DNA from: an uncultured Bacteroidota bacterium
GTDB taxonomy: Bacteria > Bacteroidota > Bacteroidia > Flavobacteriales_D > Crocinitomicaceae
Direction of reading: 5' to 3'
DNA length: 64,000 nucleotides
NCBI GenBank assembly: GCA_937899625.1
Contig: CALCCB010000075.1
Coordinates: forward strand, 1 to 64,000
The translations under genes were made by a program, and so were the position numbers. The notes below the pieces were generated by a model, which was not told the DNA's origin, ran no database searches, and saw nothing but the letters and a program-made list of their open reading frames with translations. Shown here piece by piece: positions 10,026-20,399 of this stretch (position 1 is the first letter of the stretch; every line of letters starts with the position of its first letter).

Positions 10026-11038
10026 ATGCAACAAGACTATCAAAAGGAAATCTTTGAAATCATCAAACGAAAAAACAACGGAAAAGACTCACTTGGAAAT
10101 ATTGTCGGAGACGTACTGAGCTTAAGTCATGACGCTGTGTATAGAAGGTTCAGAGGCGAAACACACCTTACAATTTATGAGCTGGAAAAATTGTGTAAAC
10201 ATTTCGACATCTCTCTGGATTCACTTTTTAAAATCAATAAGAACAAAACCATCTTTGAGTTTCAGCCTGTTAATGAGTATGACTTTAGTATGTATTTGTA
10301 TCTGCAGAAAATGCGAGACTCACTTCTATATATTAAAGCACAGAAGAATCCTTCCATGGTCGTACTGGTCAACAATATCCCTATCCTTCAGCTTTTAAAC
10401 TACCCACAACTGGTTCGTTTTAAGCTTTTCTTCTGGGCAAAAACCCACTTGCAAGTCAAAGAATACCAGAATTAAAAATTCAAATACGATAAGATTGCCC
10501 CTGAATCTTTCAATACAGGACTTGAGGCCTTGAAGATCTACAATACAATTCCTACCAAAGAGATCCTGGATCCTGATTTTTAAGGGGATTTGCCAGAGAG
10601 ATCTATTTTTATTTTCAATCGGGACAGTTTGAGGATCCAAATTATGCATTGTATTTACTGGATGTAGTGGATCGATTTATTGATCACCTGCGTGCTCAGG
10701 TGACCGTCGGAAAGAAGTTTGTTTCGACCACCGAGCCACCGGCATCAGGAAATGATTTTGAAGTGTATTACAGTGAGACCCTGAATGGAACAACAAATGT
10801 TTTGTTTTCCTCAGATGATTTTCAGGGACTTTACATCGGACATAACATGATGAATTCACTCTTCACAACAGATAAGTTTTACATTGAAGAAAGCCAAAAC
10901 ATTTTAAACAAGCAAATGGCCATTTCAAGCATTATCAGTGTCGTAAATGAGAAGCAAAGGAATATCTATTTCTCTGGTATCAAGAGAATGGTCGATTCTT
11001 ACAGACAAAAGATCAAAACAGAACTGTTCGTTCAGTAA
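10026..11038 (+). pseudogene. Helix-turn-helix transcriptional regulator interrupted by an in-frame TAA (10473-10475) and a frameshift near 10577-10583
   Basis: 10026..10475 HTH N-terminus; same frame continues as KFKYDKIAPESFNTGLEALKIYNTIPTKEILDPDF; then LRGFAREIYFYFQSGQFEDPNYALYLLDVVDRF... in a shifted frame to 11038. Confidence 0.7.
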
Positions 11039-11088
11039 TCCCGTTTTCCGGTTAATTCATTTGATTTAATTTTCCAACCTATACCTAT

Positions 11089-11103
11089 TTGCGAAATTCG
11101 CAA
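11089..11103. promoter_or_regulatory. 15-bp palindrome, candidate operator
   Basis: TTGCGAA-A-TTCGCAA upstream of the 11186 gene. Confidence 0.3.
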
Positions 11104-11185
11104 GTGGTAAAATTGTACTGGCGTAATTCAGTTGAAGTTCGGCGCATAGGCTCAATAGTTTTGGGCTATACAAAATGCAAAAAAC

Positions 11186-11857
11186 ATGAACTTAATTTTA
11201 GCCAACCACAAACCTTTAAAATTTGATTCAGCAAGAAGGATCCTTCTGCTTGGAATTTCTTCCCTTCTTTTTTGTAGTGCACTAACCGCACAGGAAAATC
11301 CATGGGTCGCAAAACCAAAAGGAGAGAATCCATGGGCCACAGAAGATCCCAAAAAAGAACCATCTACGGAGCCTACAAAAACAATTGAAACCCCTGAGAC
11401 CCTGCCAAAAGAGGAGGCTCCAATTATTAAGATCGACTCTGCGAAGGTGCTTCCCATAAAAACTGAAAAACCAATAACTCTTAGTGCAACTGAAAGTCAG
11501 TTCGTTTTTAATGATCGAACCATCATCGTTGACAAGAGCAACCAATACTATAAGCTTCGACTAAAAGAAGAGGGGAAAAAACTTTATGCTTCAAACGCAC
11601 CCCTATATGGAGGAATATTGACTGGTGCTGTAATTAATGTCTATTCATTACCCATCAACATTATAGGATCTTTCATCCCAACCCACAGGACAAATTCGTT
11701 GATCGAACAATTCGAAAAAGACAATCCCAAGGCCACTGTTCAAGAATCAAGAGCCGTGAAAAGAGGGATCAATCAAAGAAGACTTGGTAAAGCCATGAAA
11801 GGAAACCTGATCGGCATTGGAATCAACATTATTGCACTCCTGATCATATTTTCTTAA
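11186..11857 (+). CDS. Exported hypothetical protein with NPW repeats
   Basis: Signal peptide ending SALTAQ; ENPWVAKPKGENPWATEDPKKEP; C-terminal TM. Confidence 0.65.
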   Translation: MNLILANHKPLKFDSARRILLLGISSLLFCSALTAQENPWVAKPKGENPWATEDPKKEPSTEPTKTIETPETLPKEEAPIIKIDSAKVLPIKTEKPITLSATESQFVFNDRTIIVDKSNQYYKLRLKEEGKKLYASNAPLYGGILTGAVINVYSLPINIIGSFIPTHRTNSLIEQFEKDNPKATVQESRAVKRGINQRRLGKAMKGNLIGIGINIIALLIIFS

Positions 11858-11923
11858 TCCAATTTCAAATCAAAATAATCTTTTAACCGATTTCACTGAA
11901 ATCACCAATTTAATTTCAAACAC

Positions 11924-13093
11924 ATGAAAACACTTGTTTTAACATTAGCTACAATTCTGGGAATCTCAACTTTAGGATATTCTCAAAAAAAATCTTCTAT
12001 TGCGATTGCTAACCCAGCAGTAACCGGACTTCATGCAACGCCTGAAATCACATCCAAATTGATCCGCCTTGAAATAGTTAAGCTAGATCAGTACTCTGTC
12101 TATGATGAATACGACATGCAAGAGGCTTATTCCAGCGACTCTAAATTAAGCACCAATTGCTTAAGCAAAGCTTGTCTTGTAAAATTGGGCACAAAGCTCG
12201 GAGTAGATTACATCGTATCGGGTAGCTATGATGCATTGGGAAATAAGATCGTTATTTCTTTAAAGATCATCGACGTTGCCAACGATGCAATTTACAAATC
12301 TGCTGTTCGAGAATTCGACAATCAGGAAGTAGAACTGCAGCGAATGACAGAGATCGTGTTGAAGGAAATGCATGGAGTTCCTGTTGAGAAAGAGCTCGTG
12401 GAACGATTAAAGTTTAACAATGAGCTGATCACTTCAAACAACGTTGGAAAAGTGAAAAATAACGGGCCAAGAATTGGTTTTGCCGTATTAACTGGTAGCA
12501 TCAATGAATTTGCCACTCGCTCAGCGAGTCTGGGAGGTCTTGACATAACTCCAGTGGTAAGCACGATCGGTTATCAGCTAGAGCAACAATATGTGGGTAC
12601 TGAAAAATTCTCTGCGCTCGTTGAGGGGATATTCAACATTTCAGGAATGGAACAAGGTAAGTTTTTACCTTCCCTATCGATCTTGAATGGATTCCGATTT
12701 GGAAAAGCTAGTTGGGAATTTGCTTTCGGCCCTGGTTTCAACCTCGCTCCAATATCACAAGGTTTCATTGATACTGAAGGACTTTTTGGAGAAACAAATC
12801 GATTTTATAACAGCCAGGACTGGAGAGAATATACAGAGGAAACATACGGGGCAGGTGCAGTAGTGGATATTGAAGATGTGTCAGACTATGAGTTTAAGGA
12901 TATGTTGGATAAAAGAGGTGACATAAAATTTGGGGCACAATTCATCATTGCAGCCGGAAGAACTTTCAGGGCCGGATCCCTAAACGTACCCGTGAATGTA
13001 TTCTATTCAAATAAAGGAAAAGGTGGTATGGTTGGATTGAACGTTGGGTTCAATGTAATGCAAACTAAAAAACCGATCAACTCAAGAAACTAA
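11924..13093 (+). CDS. Exported protein with CsgG/DUF2380-like N-domain and C-terminal barrel-like region
   Basis: Signal peptide; NCLSKACLVKLGTKLGVDYIVSGSYDALGNKIVISLKIIDVANDAI. Confidence 0.65.
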   Translation: MKTLVLTLATILGISTLGYSQKKSSIAIANPAVTGLHATPEITSKLIRLEIVKLDQYSVYDEYDMQEAYSSDSKLSTNCLSKACLVKLGTKLGVDYIVSGSYDALGNKIVISLKIIDVANDAIYKSAVREFDNQEVELQRMTEIVLKEMHGVPVEKELVERLKFNNELITSNNVGKVKNNGPRIGFAVLTGSINEFATRSASLGGLDITPVVSTIGYQLEQQYVGTEKFSALVEGIFNISGMEQGKFLPSLSILNGFRFGKASWEFAFGPGFNLAPISQGFIDTEGLFGETNRFYNSQDWREYTEETYGAGAVVDIEDVSDYEFKDMLDKRGDIKFGAQFIIAAGRTFRAGSLNVPVNVFYSNKGKGGMVGLNVGFNVMQTKKPINSRN

Positions 13094-13109
13094 TCTATAC
13101 CAAGAATAC

Positions 13110-13137
13110 AAAAGGGGCTTAACAGCCCCTTTTTTTA
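13110..13137 (+). terminator. Rho-independent terminator
   Basis: AAAAGGGGCTTAACAGCCCCTTTTTTT. Confidence 0.85.
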
Positions 13138-13151
13138 TTCATTAATAGAAT

Positions 13152-14345
13152 TTATTGCCTTATTGCTTTGATCCCCGGCAATTCAATCCCTTCAAGGTAT
13201 TCGAGCATTGCTCCTCCACCTGTTGAAACATAAGAAACCTTATCCGCAAGCTTGAATTTGTTGATCGCAGCTACTGAATCTCCTCCACCTATCAGTGAGA
13301 AAGCTCCTTTGGAAGTTGCATCAACAATGGCATTGGCAACATCGACTGTCCCTTGCTGGAAGTTTTCCATTTCGAATACTCCCATTGGTCCGTTCCAAAG
13401 GATCAATTTAGAATTCAATATGATCTCACGACATGCTTCCGATGTTTCAGCTCCTGTATCTAATCCCATCCATCCATCGGGAATTTCGTCGATCTTTACC
13501 GTCTTTCGATTGGCCTCGTTGTCAAATTTATCCGCGATCACCGTATCGGTTGGGATATACAAATTCACTCCTTTTGCTTTTGCATCCGACATGATCTTGC
13601 GGGCAACATCCAGGTAATCATCTTCCACCAATGACGAACCAACCTTTCCACCATTCGCTTTCACGAATGTATAGGCCATCCCTCCTCCAACGATCAGATT
13701 GTCGACCTTATCCAGTAAACGCTCAATGATCGTGATCTTCGAAGATACTTTTGCTCCCCCAACTATTGCCGTTAATGGCTCTTCAGTTGAATTCAATACT
13801 TTATCCACTGCCTTGATCTCCCCTTCGATCAGGTAACCAAACATTTTATCGTTCGGGAAAAACTTTGCGACAATGGTTGTAGAAGCATGTGCTCTATGTG
13901 CTGTTCCGAAGGCATCGTTGATGTACACATCACCATATTTTGCCAGCTCTTCCGCAAAACTTTCAGTTCCTGCTGTTTCACGCTTGTGAAAGCGTACATT
14001 TTCCAGCATCAATACTTCACCAGGCTTCAATGAAGAGCTCATTTCCAGCGCTTTTTCACCAATACAATCATCCGTAAATTTCACATCTACTCCTAAGACC
14101 TTCGATGTATGCGCAACAATGTGGCGAAGGGAGAACTTATCTTCAGGTCCGTCTTTTGGTCGACCCAAATGCGACATTAACACAACGCTTCCGCCTTGCT
14201 CCAAGACATGTTTGATCGTTGGAGCGGCAGCTCTGATTCTGGTATCGTCAGTTATCACCATTGTTTCTTTGTCTAATGGAACATTGAAATCAACACGGAT
14301 CAATGCTCTTTTTCCTGAAAAATCATACGAGTGGATGTCTGCCAT
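13152..14345 (-). CDS. pgk: Phosphoglycerate kinase
   Basis: [56 protein letters not shown]. Confidence 0.99.
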   Translation of the reverse strand: MADIHSYDFSGKRALIRVDFNVPLDKETMVITDDTRIRAAAPTIKHVLEQGGSVVLMSHLGRPKDGPEDKFSLRHIVAHTSKVLGVDVKFTDDCIGEKALEMSSSLKPGEVLMLENVRFHKRETAGTESFAEELAKYGDVYINDAFGTAHRAHASTTIVAKFFPNDKMFGYLIEGEIKAVDKVLNSTEEPLTAIVGGAKVSSKITIIERLLDKVDNLIVGGGMAYTFVKANGGKVGSSLVEDDYLDVARKIMSDAKAKGVNLYIPTDTVIADKFDNEANRKTVKIDEIPDGWMGLDTGAETSEACREIILNSKLILWNGPMGVFEMENFQQGTVDVANAIVDATSKGAFSLIGGGDSVAAINKFKLADKVSYVSTGGGAMLEYLEGIELPGIKAIRQ

Positions 14346-14436
14346 TTTGATTGTTTTTTAAAGCGCCACAAAGATAAGAACAAAGCGCAGTGAACAATCA
14401 AATTGAGAAACTATCCCGCATCAATACTCGATATTC

Positions 14437-14463
14437 AAAAAAAAGGGGGCTTATAGCCCCCTC
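14437..14463 (-). terminator. Rho-independent terminator for the fasciclin gene
   Basis: Reverse strand GGGGGCTATAAGCCCCC followed by T8. Confidence 0.85.
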
Positions 14464-14483
14464 TCCAAAGAATTGATGAATTC

Positions 14484-16031
14484 TTATTTCTTGATGATTC
14501 GAACTGTTCTTCTTCCACTTGCATCATCCATCTTCATTAAATATGTTCCGGATTGAAAATTGCTCATATCGATCGCTTGATTTGAGCTGAACGTGCCATT
14601 CAACAATACCTTACCGTTTAGGTCGATTACTGAATAATTACCTTCCCCTATCCCAGAGATAAAAATTTGATCCTCTGTTGGATTCGGATATAAGCTTACC
14701 TGATTTGCTGTGCCTTCTTCAATTCCTGCAAAAGAAGGAAGTAATACTTTATCCAGGACATGAACCACTCCGTTATCAGCTGACACGTCTGCTAGTGTTA
14801 CGTTTGCATCATTGATCACCACACCCGCACCAAGTGAAACAAAAATATTTGTGCCATTCACCGTTGCAACCGGACCGTCAGTCAAATCAGTCGACATTAC
14901 TGTTCCAGCAACAACATGATATGTAAGAATATCTGCCAGTTCTGGAAGTGCTAAAATTCCATTTAAGTCTGTTCCAAGAGCTGCAGCCAGATCATCGAAA
15001 GCTGCATTAGTCGGCGCAAAAACGGTAAACTCAGCAAGTGGATTCGTTAATACTGGTAATAATTCGGCTGTAACTACTGCTGTTACCAAAGTAGAAAATC
15101 CATTATCGATCGCTACATCAGCAACTGTTTCAATTGGCAATACTACCGCATCCAGAATGTGAACAACCCCATTGTATGCAGTAACATCAAAACCAGTCAC
15201 TTCTGCATGGTTTACAAAAACGTCTCCTGCTCCTGTAACAGTCAATTTAAGTGTATTTGTAGCGCTTAACGGTTGAGCGATCAAACCATTTGTAACTGCG
15301 GATGATGGAACCTCAGTTCCCAAAACGTGGTAAGTAAGTACATCTGCCAAATTCGGAAGTGCCAAAAGACCGTTTAGATCTGTCCCTAAAGCTGTTGCTA
15401 GGGCGTCAAACGCAGCATTGGTTGGCGCGAATACAGTGTATGATGCCAACGGATCTGTTAACGCCGGTAACAATTCGGCTGTAACTACTGCTGTTACCAA
15501 AGTAGAGAATCCATTATCGATTGCCACATCAGCAACTGTTTCAAACGGCAATACTACTGCATCAAGAACATGAACAACCCCATTATCTGCATTCAGGTCA
15601 AAACCTGAAACCTCAGCTTGGTTTACAAATACATTTCCTCCTCCAGTAACTGTAAGCTTCAACGTGTTTGTCGTGCTCAATGGTTGAGCGATCAATCCAT
15701 TCGTTACCCCTGAAGAAGGAACAGTTGAACCAAGAACATGGTAAAGTAAAATATCATCAAGATTCGGCAATGCCAACAAACCATTGATATCTGTTCCCAA
15801 AGCATTAGCTAAATCAGTAAATGCCTGATCTGTCGGTGCAAACACTGTCAAATTAGCGGAAGGATTCTGCAAAGCACCTTGCAATCCTTCCTGAAGAATC
15901 GCTGCCTCCAGGTATGTGTGGTTTGAACTTGTTGCAATAATGTCGTCAAATACGTTCGTCTGTGCAAACGATGACGAGCTCAAGAGAATTGCCCCGATGG
16001 CCCCAATTAATTGTAATTTTTTTGTTTTCAT
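14484..16031 (-). CDS. Fasciclin (FAS1)-repeat secreted protein with T9SS sorting domain
   Basis: Three FAS1 units (TVFAPTNAAFDALATALGTDLNGLLALPNLADVLTYHVL, ADNGVVHVLDAVVLP); C-terminal VSLYPNPTEDQIFISG...GTYLMKM. Confidence 0.95.
   Translation of the reverse strand: MKTKKLQLIGAIGAILLSSSSFAQTNVFDDIIATSSNHTYLEAAILQEGLQGALQNPSANLTVFAPTDQAFTDLANALGTDINGLLALPNLDDILLYHVLGSTVPSSGVTNGLIAQPLSTTNTLKLTVTGGGNVFVNQAEVSGFDLNADNGVVHVLDAVVLPFETVADVAIDNGFSTLVTAVVTAELLPALTDPLASYTVFAPTNAAFDALATALGTDLNGLLALPNLADVLTYHVLGTEVPSSAVTNGLIAQPLSATNTLKLTVTGAGDVFVNHAEVTGFDVTAYNGVVHILDAVVLPIETVADVAIDNGFSTLVTAVVTAELLPVLTNPLAEFTVFAPTNAAFDDLAAALGTDLNGILALPELADILTYHVVAGTVMSTDLTDGPVATVNGTNIFVSLGAGVVINDANVTLADVSADNGVVHVLDKVLLPSFAGIEEGTANQVSLYPNPTEDQIFISGIGEGNYSVIDLNGKVLLNGTFSSNQAIDMSNFQSGTYLMKMDDASGRRTVRIIKK
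15061..15542 (-). repeat. Near-identical DNA repeats within FAS1 units, 411 bp period
   Basis: aattcggctgtaactactgctgttaccaaagtaga at 15061 and at 15472, with near-identical flanks. Confidence 0.85.
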
Positions 16032-16222
16032 ATTATTTTGTTTAACCTTTTATTATAATGCTTAAACAGGCTTGATTCAATAATGTTCATACCTCTTCGT
16101 TTTTTAACATTTATTTCAAATGATCTTTGCCATTCAATATCAATGATTTATGAGTCTTACTCCTCATTTTTATTTAAAAAGTATATCACTTAGGGCTTCT
16201 AATTTCTTACCTTCATATTCCC

Positions 16223-17629
16223 ATGTCAGAAAGCAAACAGATCTTTACACTGAAGCAGGTCGTGAATTCGATCAAAAAGACGATCGAAGATCGCTATCAG
16301 CAAGCTTATTGGGTAAAGGCGGAGATCCACAAGTTGAACTTGTATCCTTCCGGACATGCGTTTCCGGAATTGGTTCAGAAGGAAGATGACAAGATCGTGG
16401 CACAGATCAATGGGCAGATCTGGAAAACCAATTTGCAGCGGATCAATCAGAATTTCATCAAAGTCGTAAAAGAACCTTTGAAAGAAGGAAACACCATGTT
16501 GCTTCAGGTGAGGATAGTTTATCACGAGATCTTTGGCTTGAGCTTGCAGATCCAGGACATTGACCCGAGCTTTACCCTGGGTGAATTACAGAAAGAACGC
16601 GATGAAACCTTAAAAAGGTTGCAAAAAGAAGGTGTGATCAATGCCAATCAGCGTTTGGAATTCCCCATTCTCCCCAAAAGGATCGCAATCATTTCTGCAG
16701 ATACGAGCAAAGGGCTTTCGGACTTCATGAAAGTTCTGGACCATAACGCATGGGGATACCGATTTTTCACCATGCTTTTCCAGGCTTATCTTCAAGGTGA
16801 TATGGCTGTCCATTCCATTCTGGAACAGCTTGACAAGATCGAGAAAGTGAAACATCATTTTGATGCGGTCGTCATCGTTCGCGGCGGAGGTGGAGAAGTG
16901 GGGATGTCGTGCTACAACAACTACTCCCTTTGTCACAAGATCGCTACGTATCCCTTGCCTGTTCTAACTGGAATTGGTCATTCCACGAATCTTACGGTTG
17001 CCGAAATGGTCGCCTATCGCAATGCGATTACCCCAACAGAACTAGCCGATTTCCTGATCCAGAGCTTTCACGAGTTTTCGGTTCCGGTCCAGGAAGCGCG
17101 CAAAACGATCATGAACTATTCGATGAAGCTCCTTCAACTACACAATCAGGCATTTAGCAGTGAAACCAAACATTTTCGTAATGCTGCCGGACTCTATCTG
17201 GGCAAGGAAAAGAACTTGTTGACTGAAACCGTACATCATTTTAGAAGAAACTCTTCTTTGACCCTTGTCAGAAACCAGGAATACATCGCTACCCTTGGAA
17301 GATCACTGCAAAAGGAAACTACAGATCTTTTGAATGAACAACGATTGTCGATCCTTGAAGAAACAGAGAAATTGAAGAGAATGGTTCTTGGTGTATTTCA
17401 GCAAGAGCAAAAAAATATGGAGCATCTGGAAGCCGTTATACGGATTCTTGATCCAAAGCAGGTCCTGCGCAGAGGTTATTCTATTGTGACTTTTGAAGGG
17501 AAGACTTTGAATAGGGACAATTGTCCCAATATAGGTTCAAAAATTCACGTGAACTCAATTGATGTTCAACTTGAAGCCACAATTGATAAATTTTCTACCG
17601 AAAACCCAGATAATTCCAAACCAATGTAA
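16223..17629 (+). CDS. xseA: Exodeoxyribonuclease VII large subunit
   Basis: FPILPKRIAIISADTSKGLSDFMKVL, VVIVRGGGGEVGMSCYNNYSLCHKIATYPLPVLTGIGHSTN. Confidence 0.96.
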   Translation: MSESKQIFTLKQVVNSIKKTIEDRYQQAYWVKAEIHKLNLYPSGHAFPELVQKEDDKIVAQINGQIWKTNLQRINQNFIKVVKEPLKEGNTMLLQVRIVYHEIFGLSLQIQDIDPSFTLGELQKERDETLKRLQKEGVINANQRLEFPILPKRIAIISADTSKGLSDFMKVLDHNAWGYRFFTMLFQAYLQGDMAVHSILEQLDKIEKVKHHFDAVVIVRGGGGEVGMSCYNNYSLCHKIATYPLPVLTGIGHSTNLTVAEMVAYRNAITPTELADFLIQSFHEFSVPVQEARKTIMNYSMKLLQLHNQAFSSETKHFRNAAGLYLGKEKNLLTETVHHFRRNSSLTLVRNQEYIATLGRSLQKETTDLLNEQRLSILEETEKLKRMVLGVFQQEQKNMEHLEAVIRILDPKQVLRRGYSIVTFEGKTLNRDNCPNIGSKIHVNSIDVQLEATIDKFSTENPDNSKPM

Positions 17630-17685
17630 GCTGTAATTATTATTTTTACTTGGAATCCAATGTATCTTCAAAGCAAGATATTTAT

Positions 17686-18600
17686 ATGAAAGAAAAAACG
17701 CAACCAATTAACATTTTAGTTATTGAAGATGAAATCATGTATGCAAAGATGATTCAATTTCAATTGCAAAAACTGGAAAATTCAGATTTCAAAATTAATC
17801 TATACTCTGCCGCATCTATAACAGAATCTGCTGATTTTATAGACCTTCTTGAACCTGATATTATCCTTCTGGACCTGTGGCTGCCTGAAACAAGTGGCTT
17901 TGAAACTTATAGAACCACCAAAGAGAACTTTCCTAACTGTGCTATCATTGTTATGTCGGGAACAGCAAGTGAAAGTATGACCAAATTACTCGTTGAACAT
18001 GGAGCTCAGGATTTTTTAATGAAATCAGATATCGATACTGAAGTTTTGAAACGAACACTTTCTAAATCCCTGCGCCGATTGGATTACATTAGGTCCAAGG
18101 CAGAAGTTGAAGTTCAGTTTGATGAGTTTTTTGAGAATTCTTTGACTCCAATTTGTGTATATAACTTGAAAAATCTGAAAGTGGTATACGGCAACCCTGC
18201 ATTAAAGGATTTAATTAAATTATCTGATTATGCAGAGCTGATAAAATATATGTCACAGCTCCTGAATGAATTATATGACAATCAGAAGATCAAAATTGAA
18301 CAAAAATCGGCTAATATTGATATAAAAACCCCCAACAAAGAAATTCTAAATGTTCGAATTTATTTTTCATACTTGAAATACAACGAAGATGTTGTTGTTT
18401 GCTATTTTTTTCCTGAAAACTCCTCAAAGAATATAAACAACATATTAACCAAGAGTGATGTAATCTATCTTCAAAACAAAATTGAGCAATTAGAAGAATT
18501 CTTAAACGAGGGAATTGATTATTCGGAGAATGAATCATCTCAAGATCTTGAGGTTCTAAAAAAAATGCAGCAACTAATCAACAAAATATACCCAAATTGA
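17686..18600 (+). CDS. Response regulator (REC) with PAS-like C-terminal region
   Basis: REC domain NILVIEDEIMYAKMI...DIILLDLWLPETSG...MSGTASE; ORF opens at a TTG at 17650, ATG at 17686 preferred. Confidence 0.85.
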   Translation: MKEKTQPINILVIEDEIMYAKMIQFQLQKLENSDFKINLYSAASITESADFIDLLEPDIILLDLWLPETSGFETYRTTKENFPNCAIIVMSGTASESMTKLLVEHGAQDFLMKSDIDTEVLKRTLSKSLRRLDYIRSKAEVEVQFDEFFENSLTPICVYNLKNLKVVYGNPALKDLIKLSDYAELIKYMSQLLNELYDNQKIKIEQKSANIDIKTPNKEILNVRIYFSYLKYNEDVVVCYFFPENSSKNINNILTKSDVIYLQNKIEQLEEFLNEGIDYSENESSQDLEVLKKMQQLINKIYPN

Positions 18601-18626
18601 TTTTTATTTCCTAAATATAACTTCAA

Positions 18627-19001
18627 TTGAACGAACTCCTTAACAAACTTGAGTTTATAATCCTTGACGATGATAAAGGCTCAAATTTTCTAACCGAAGA
18701 AAGCATACTCGATGAACTGCCAAATGCATCAATTCGCACATTTTACAAAGCAATTCAATGTTTGGAATATTTGACATTAAATAATGGAACAAGAATATTA
18801 CTTATTGACATAAATATGCCAAGTATAACTGGCTGGGAATTTATAAAAGAGCTCCAAGAAAGGAATTTACAGGAAAGAATCATTATTTTGACTGCATCTT
18901 CAAACGAAGACGATAAAATAAGGGCAACAAAAGAAGGTGTTCACTTTATGAATAAGCCCATCAATGTGGAAGAACTGAAAATGATTATTTCGAGGGACTA
19001 G
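18627..19001 (+). CDS. Stand-alone response regulator receiver protein
   Basis: REC: IILDDDKGSNF, LLIDINMPSITGWEFIKEL, IIILTASSN, NKPINVEEL; TTG start. Confidence 0.85.
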   Translation: MNELLNKLEFIILDDDKGSNFLTEESILDELPNASIRTFYKAIQCLEYLTLNNGTRILLIDINMPSITGWEFIKELQERNLQERIIILTASSNEDDKIRATKEGVHFMNKPINVEELKMIISRD

Positions 19002-19004
19002 AAA

Positions 19005-20399
19005 ATGGGCTCATTTTTATCAAGAAACGAAAACATCAGGATCTGGATCATTGAGGATAATTCCGGTGATTTATTATTGCTGCAGGAGACCTTGCTTGAT
19101 TTGAATTTCACCTCCAGAAATATTCGCCCTTTTACGGATTTATTAGAACTAAAAGAAGCACTTAAAAACGATCAACCTGATGTGATCCTGCTAGATCTTT
19201 TTCTTCCTGGGTTTAGTGGTATTGAAACTTTTGAAAATGTGATGACAATGTCGCCATCCAGTCCAATCATTGTTCTTTCAGGCCTTGACAATATGGAAAC
19301 AGCCCTTGCCTGTGTGTCGAAAGGTGCACAAGATTACATCATTAAGGGTGAGATGGATGAAGAATTGATCAATAAAACGATCAATTATTCTATTGAACGT
19401 TTTAAAAATACAATTGAGCTCCAAAAATCTGAAGAAAAATACAGGCAATTGTTCACGGCAATTCCGGTAGCTGTGCTTTCGTTAGATGGTGCACTTAATA
19501 TCATTGATTTTAATGAAGCCTCCCGTAGCTTAATGAAAATCTCTCCTCCTGAGCAAGGAGGAAATTATTTAGAACTTTTTCCAAATGAATTTACTGCATC
19601 CGAAGCAATCACCGCACTTGCAGAAGAGGGTCGTAAATTGTTGAAGCTTTCATACCCTAACGGTGAAACTTATTATTATGAACAATCTGCAGAGGTCAGC
19701 TATTTTGGATCTAATAAACGATATCTTGTTACTCTTTTGGATAGAACTGAGATCGTTACAAAAGAATTAAACAAAATAAAAATAGTACATGAAACACTTG
19801 ATGAGGAGCGGAACAGATTCTCCAGAGAGCTTCATGACGGGTTGGCGCAAAACCTTGTAGTTGCTAATCTGCGACTGGAAATGCTAAGGGGGTCTGATGA
19901 AAAGAAGAACGAGATTGTTAAAGCGAGCCAGGACGCTATCAATTCGAGCATAAATCTATTGCGATCTATCAGCTATAATTTATCCCCCCCCGAGCTTGAA
20001 AAGGGTTTACTTGCAGCGATAAAAGCATTGTTCAATAGACTTCAAAACGTTAATTCCATAGAGTTCATACTTATAACTTCTGAGGTCGAAGAAGCCCTCG
20101 ACTATTCATATTTCGATGAGTACTCAATATACAGAATCATACAGGAATTCACGAATAACTCTATTAAATACAGTTCTTGTAATGAAGTCAGTTGTGAAAT
20201 AGATTATAAAGATGATGAGCTAAAGATCATTATTCAAGATAACGGAAAAGGATTTGATCAAACGACAACGTCTGCAGGTATTGGTCTTCAAAACATGAAA
20301 CAAAGGGCATTCGCGGCAGGATTTTCGATGGAATTGATCTCTACACTCGGTGCAGGTACCCGACTTATTTTAACCTCTAAAATGGTCGATCAACTTTGA
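19005..20399 (+). CDS. REC-PAS-HisKA_3-HATPase hybrid histidine kinase
   Basis: REC DVILLDLFLPGFSG; EERNRFSRELHDGLAQNL H-box of HisKA_3; IIQDNGKGFD. Confidence 0.92.
   Translation: MGSFLSRNENIRIWIIEDNSGDLLLLQETLLDLNFTSRNIRPFTDLLELKEALKNDQPDVILLDLFLPGFSGIETFENVMTMSPSSPIIVLSGLDNMETALACVSKGAQDYIIKGEMDEELINKTINYSIERFKNTIELQKSEEKYRQLFTAIPVAVLSLDGALNIIDFNEASRSLMKISPPEQGGNYLELFPNEFTASEAITALAEEGRKLLKLSYPNGETYYYEQSAEVSYFGSNKRYLVTLLDRTEIVTKELNKIKIVHETLDEERNRFSRELHDGLAQNLVVANLRLEMLRGSDEKKNEIVKASQDAINSSINLLRSISYNLSPPELEKGLLAAIKALFNRLQNVNSIEFILITSEVEEALDYSYFDEYSIYRIIQEFTNNSIKYSSCNEVSCEIDYKDDELKIIIQDNGKGFDQTTTSAGIGLQNMKQRAFAAGFSMELISTLGAGTRLILTSKMVDQL

Noticed and set aside
16150-16389. 79-aa + strand ORF overlapping the xseA start
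   Set aside because: Out of frame with clearly coding xseA.
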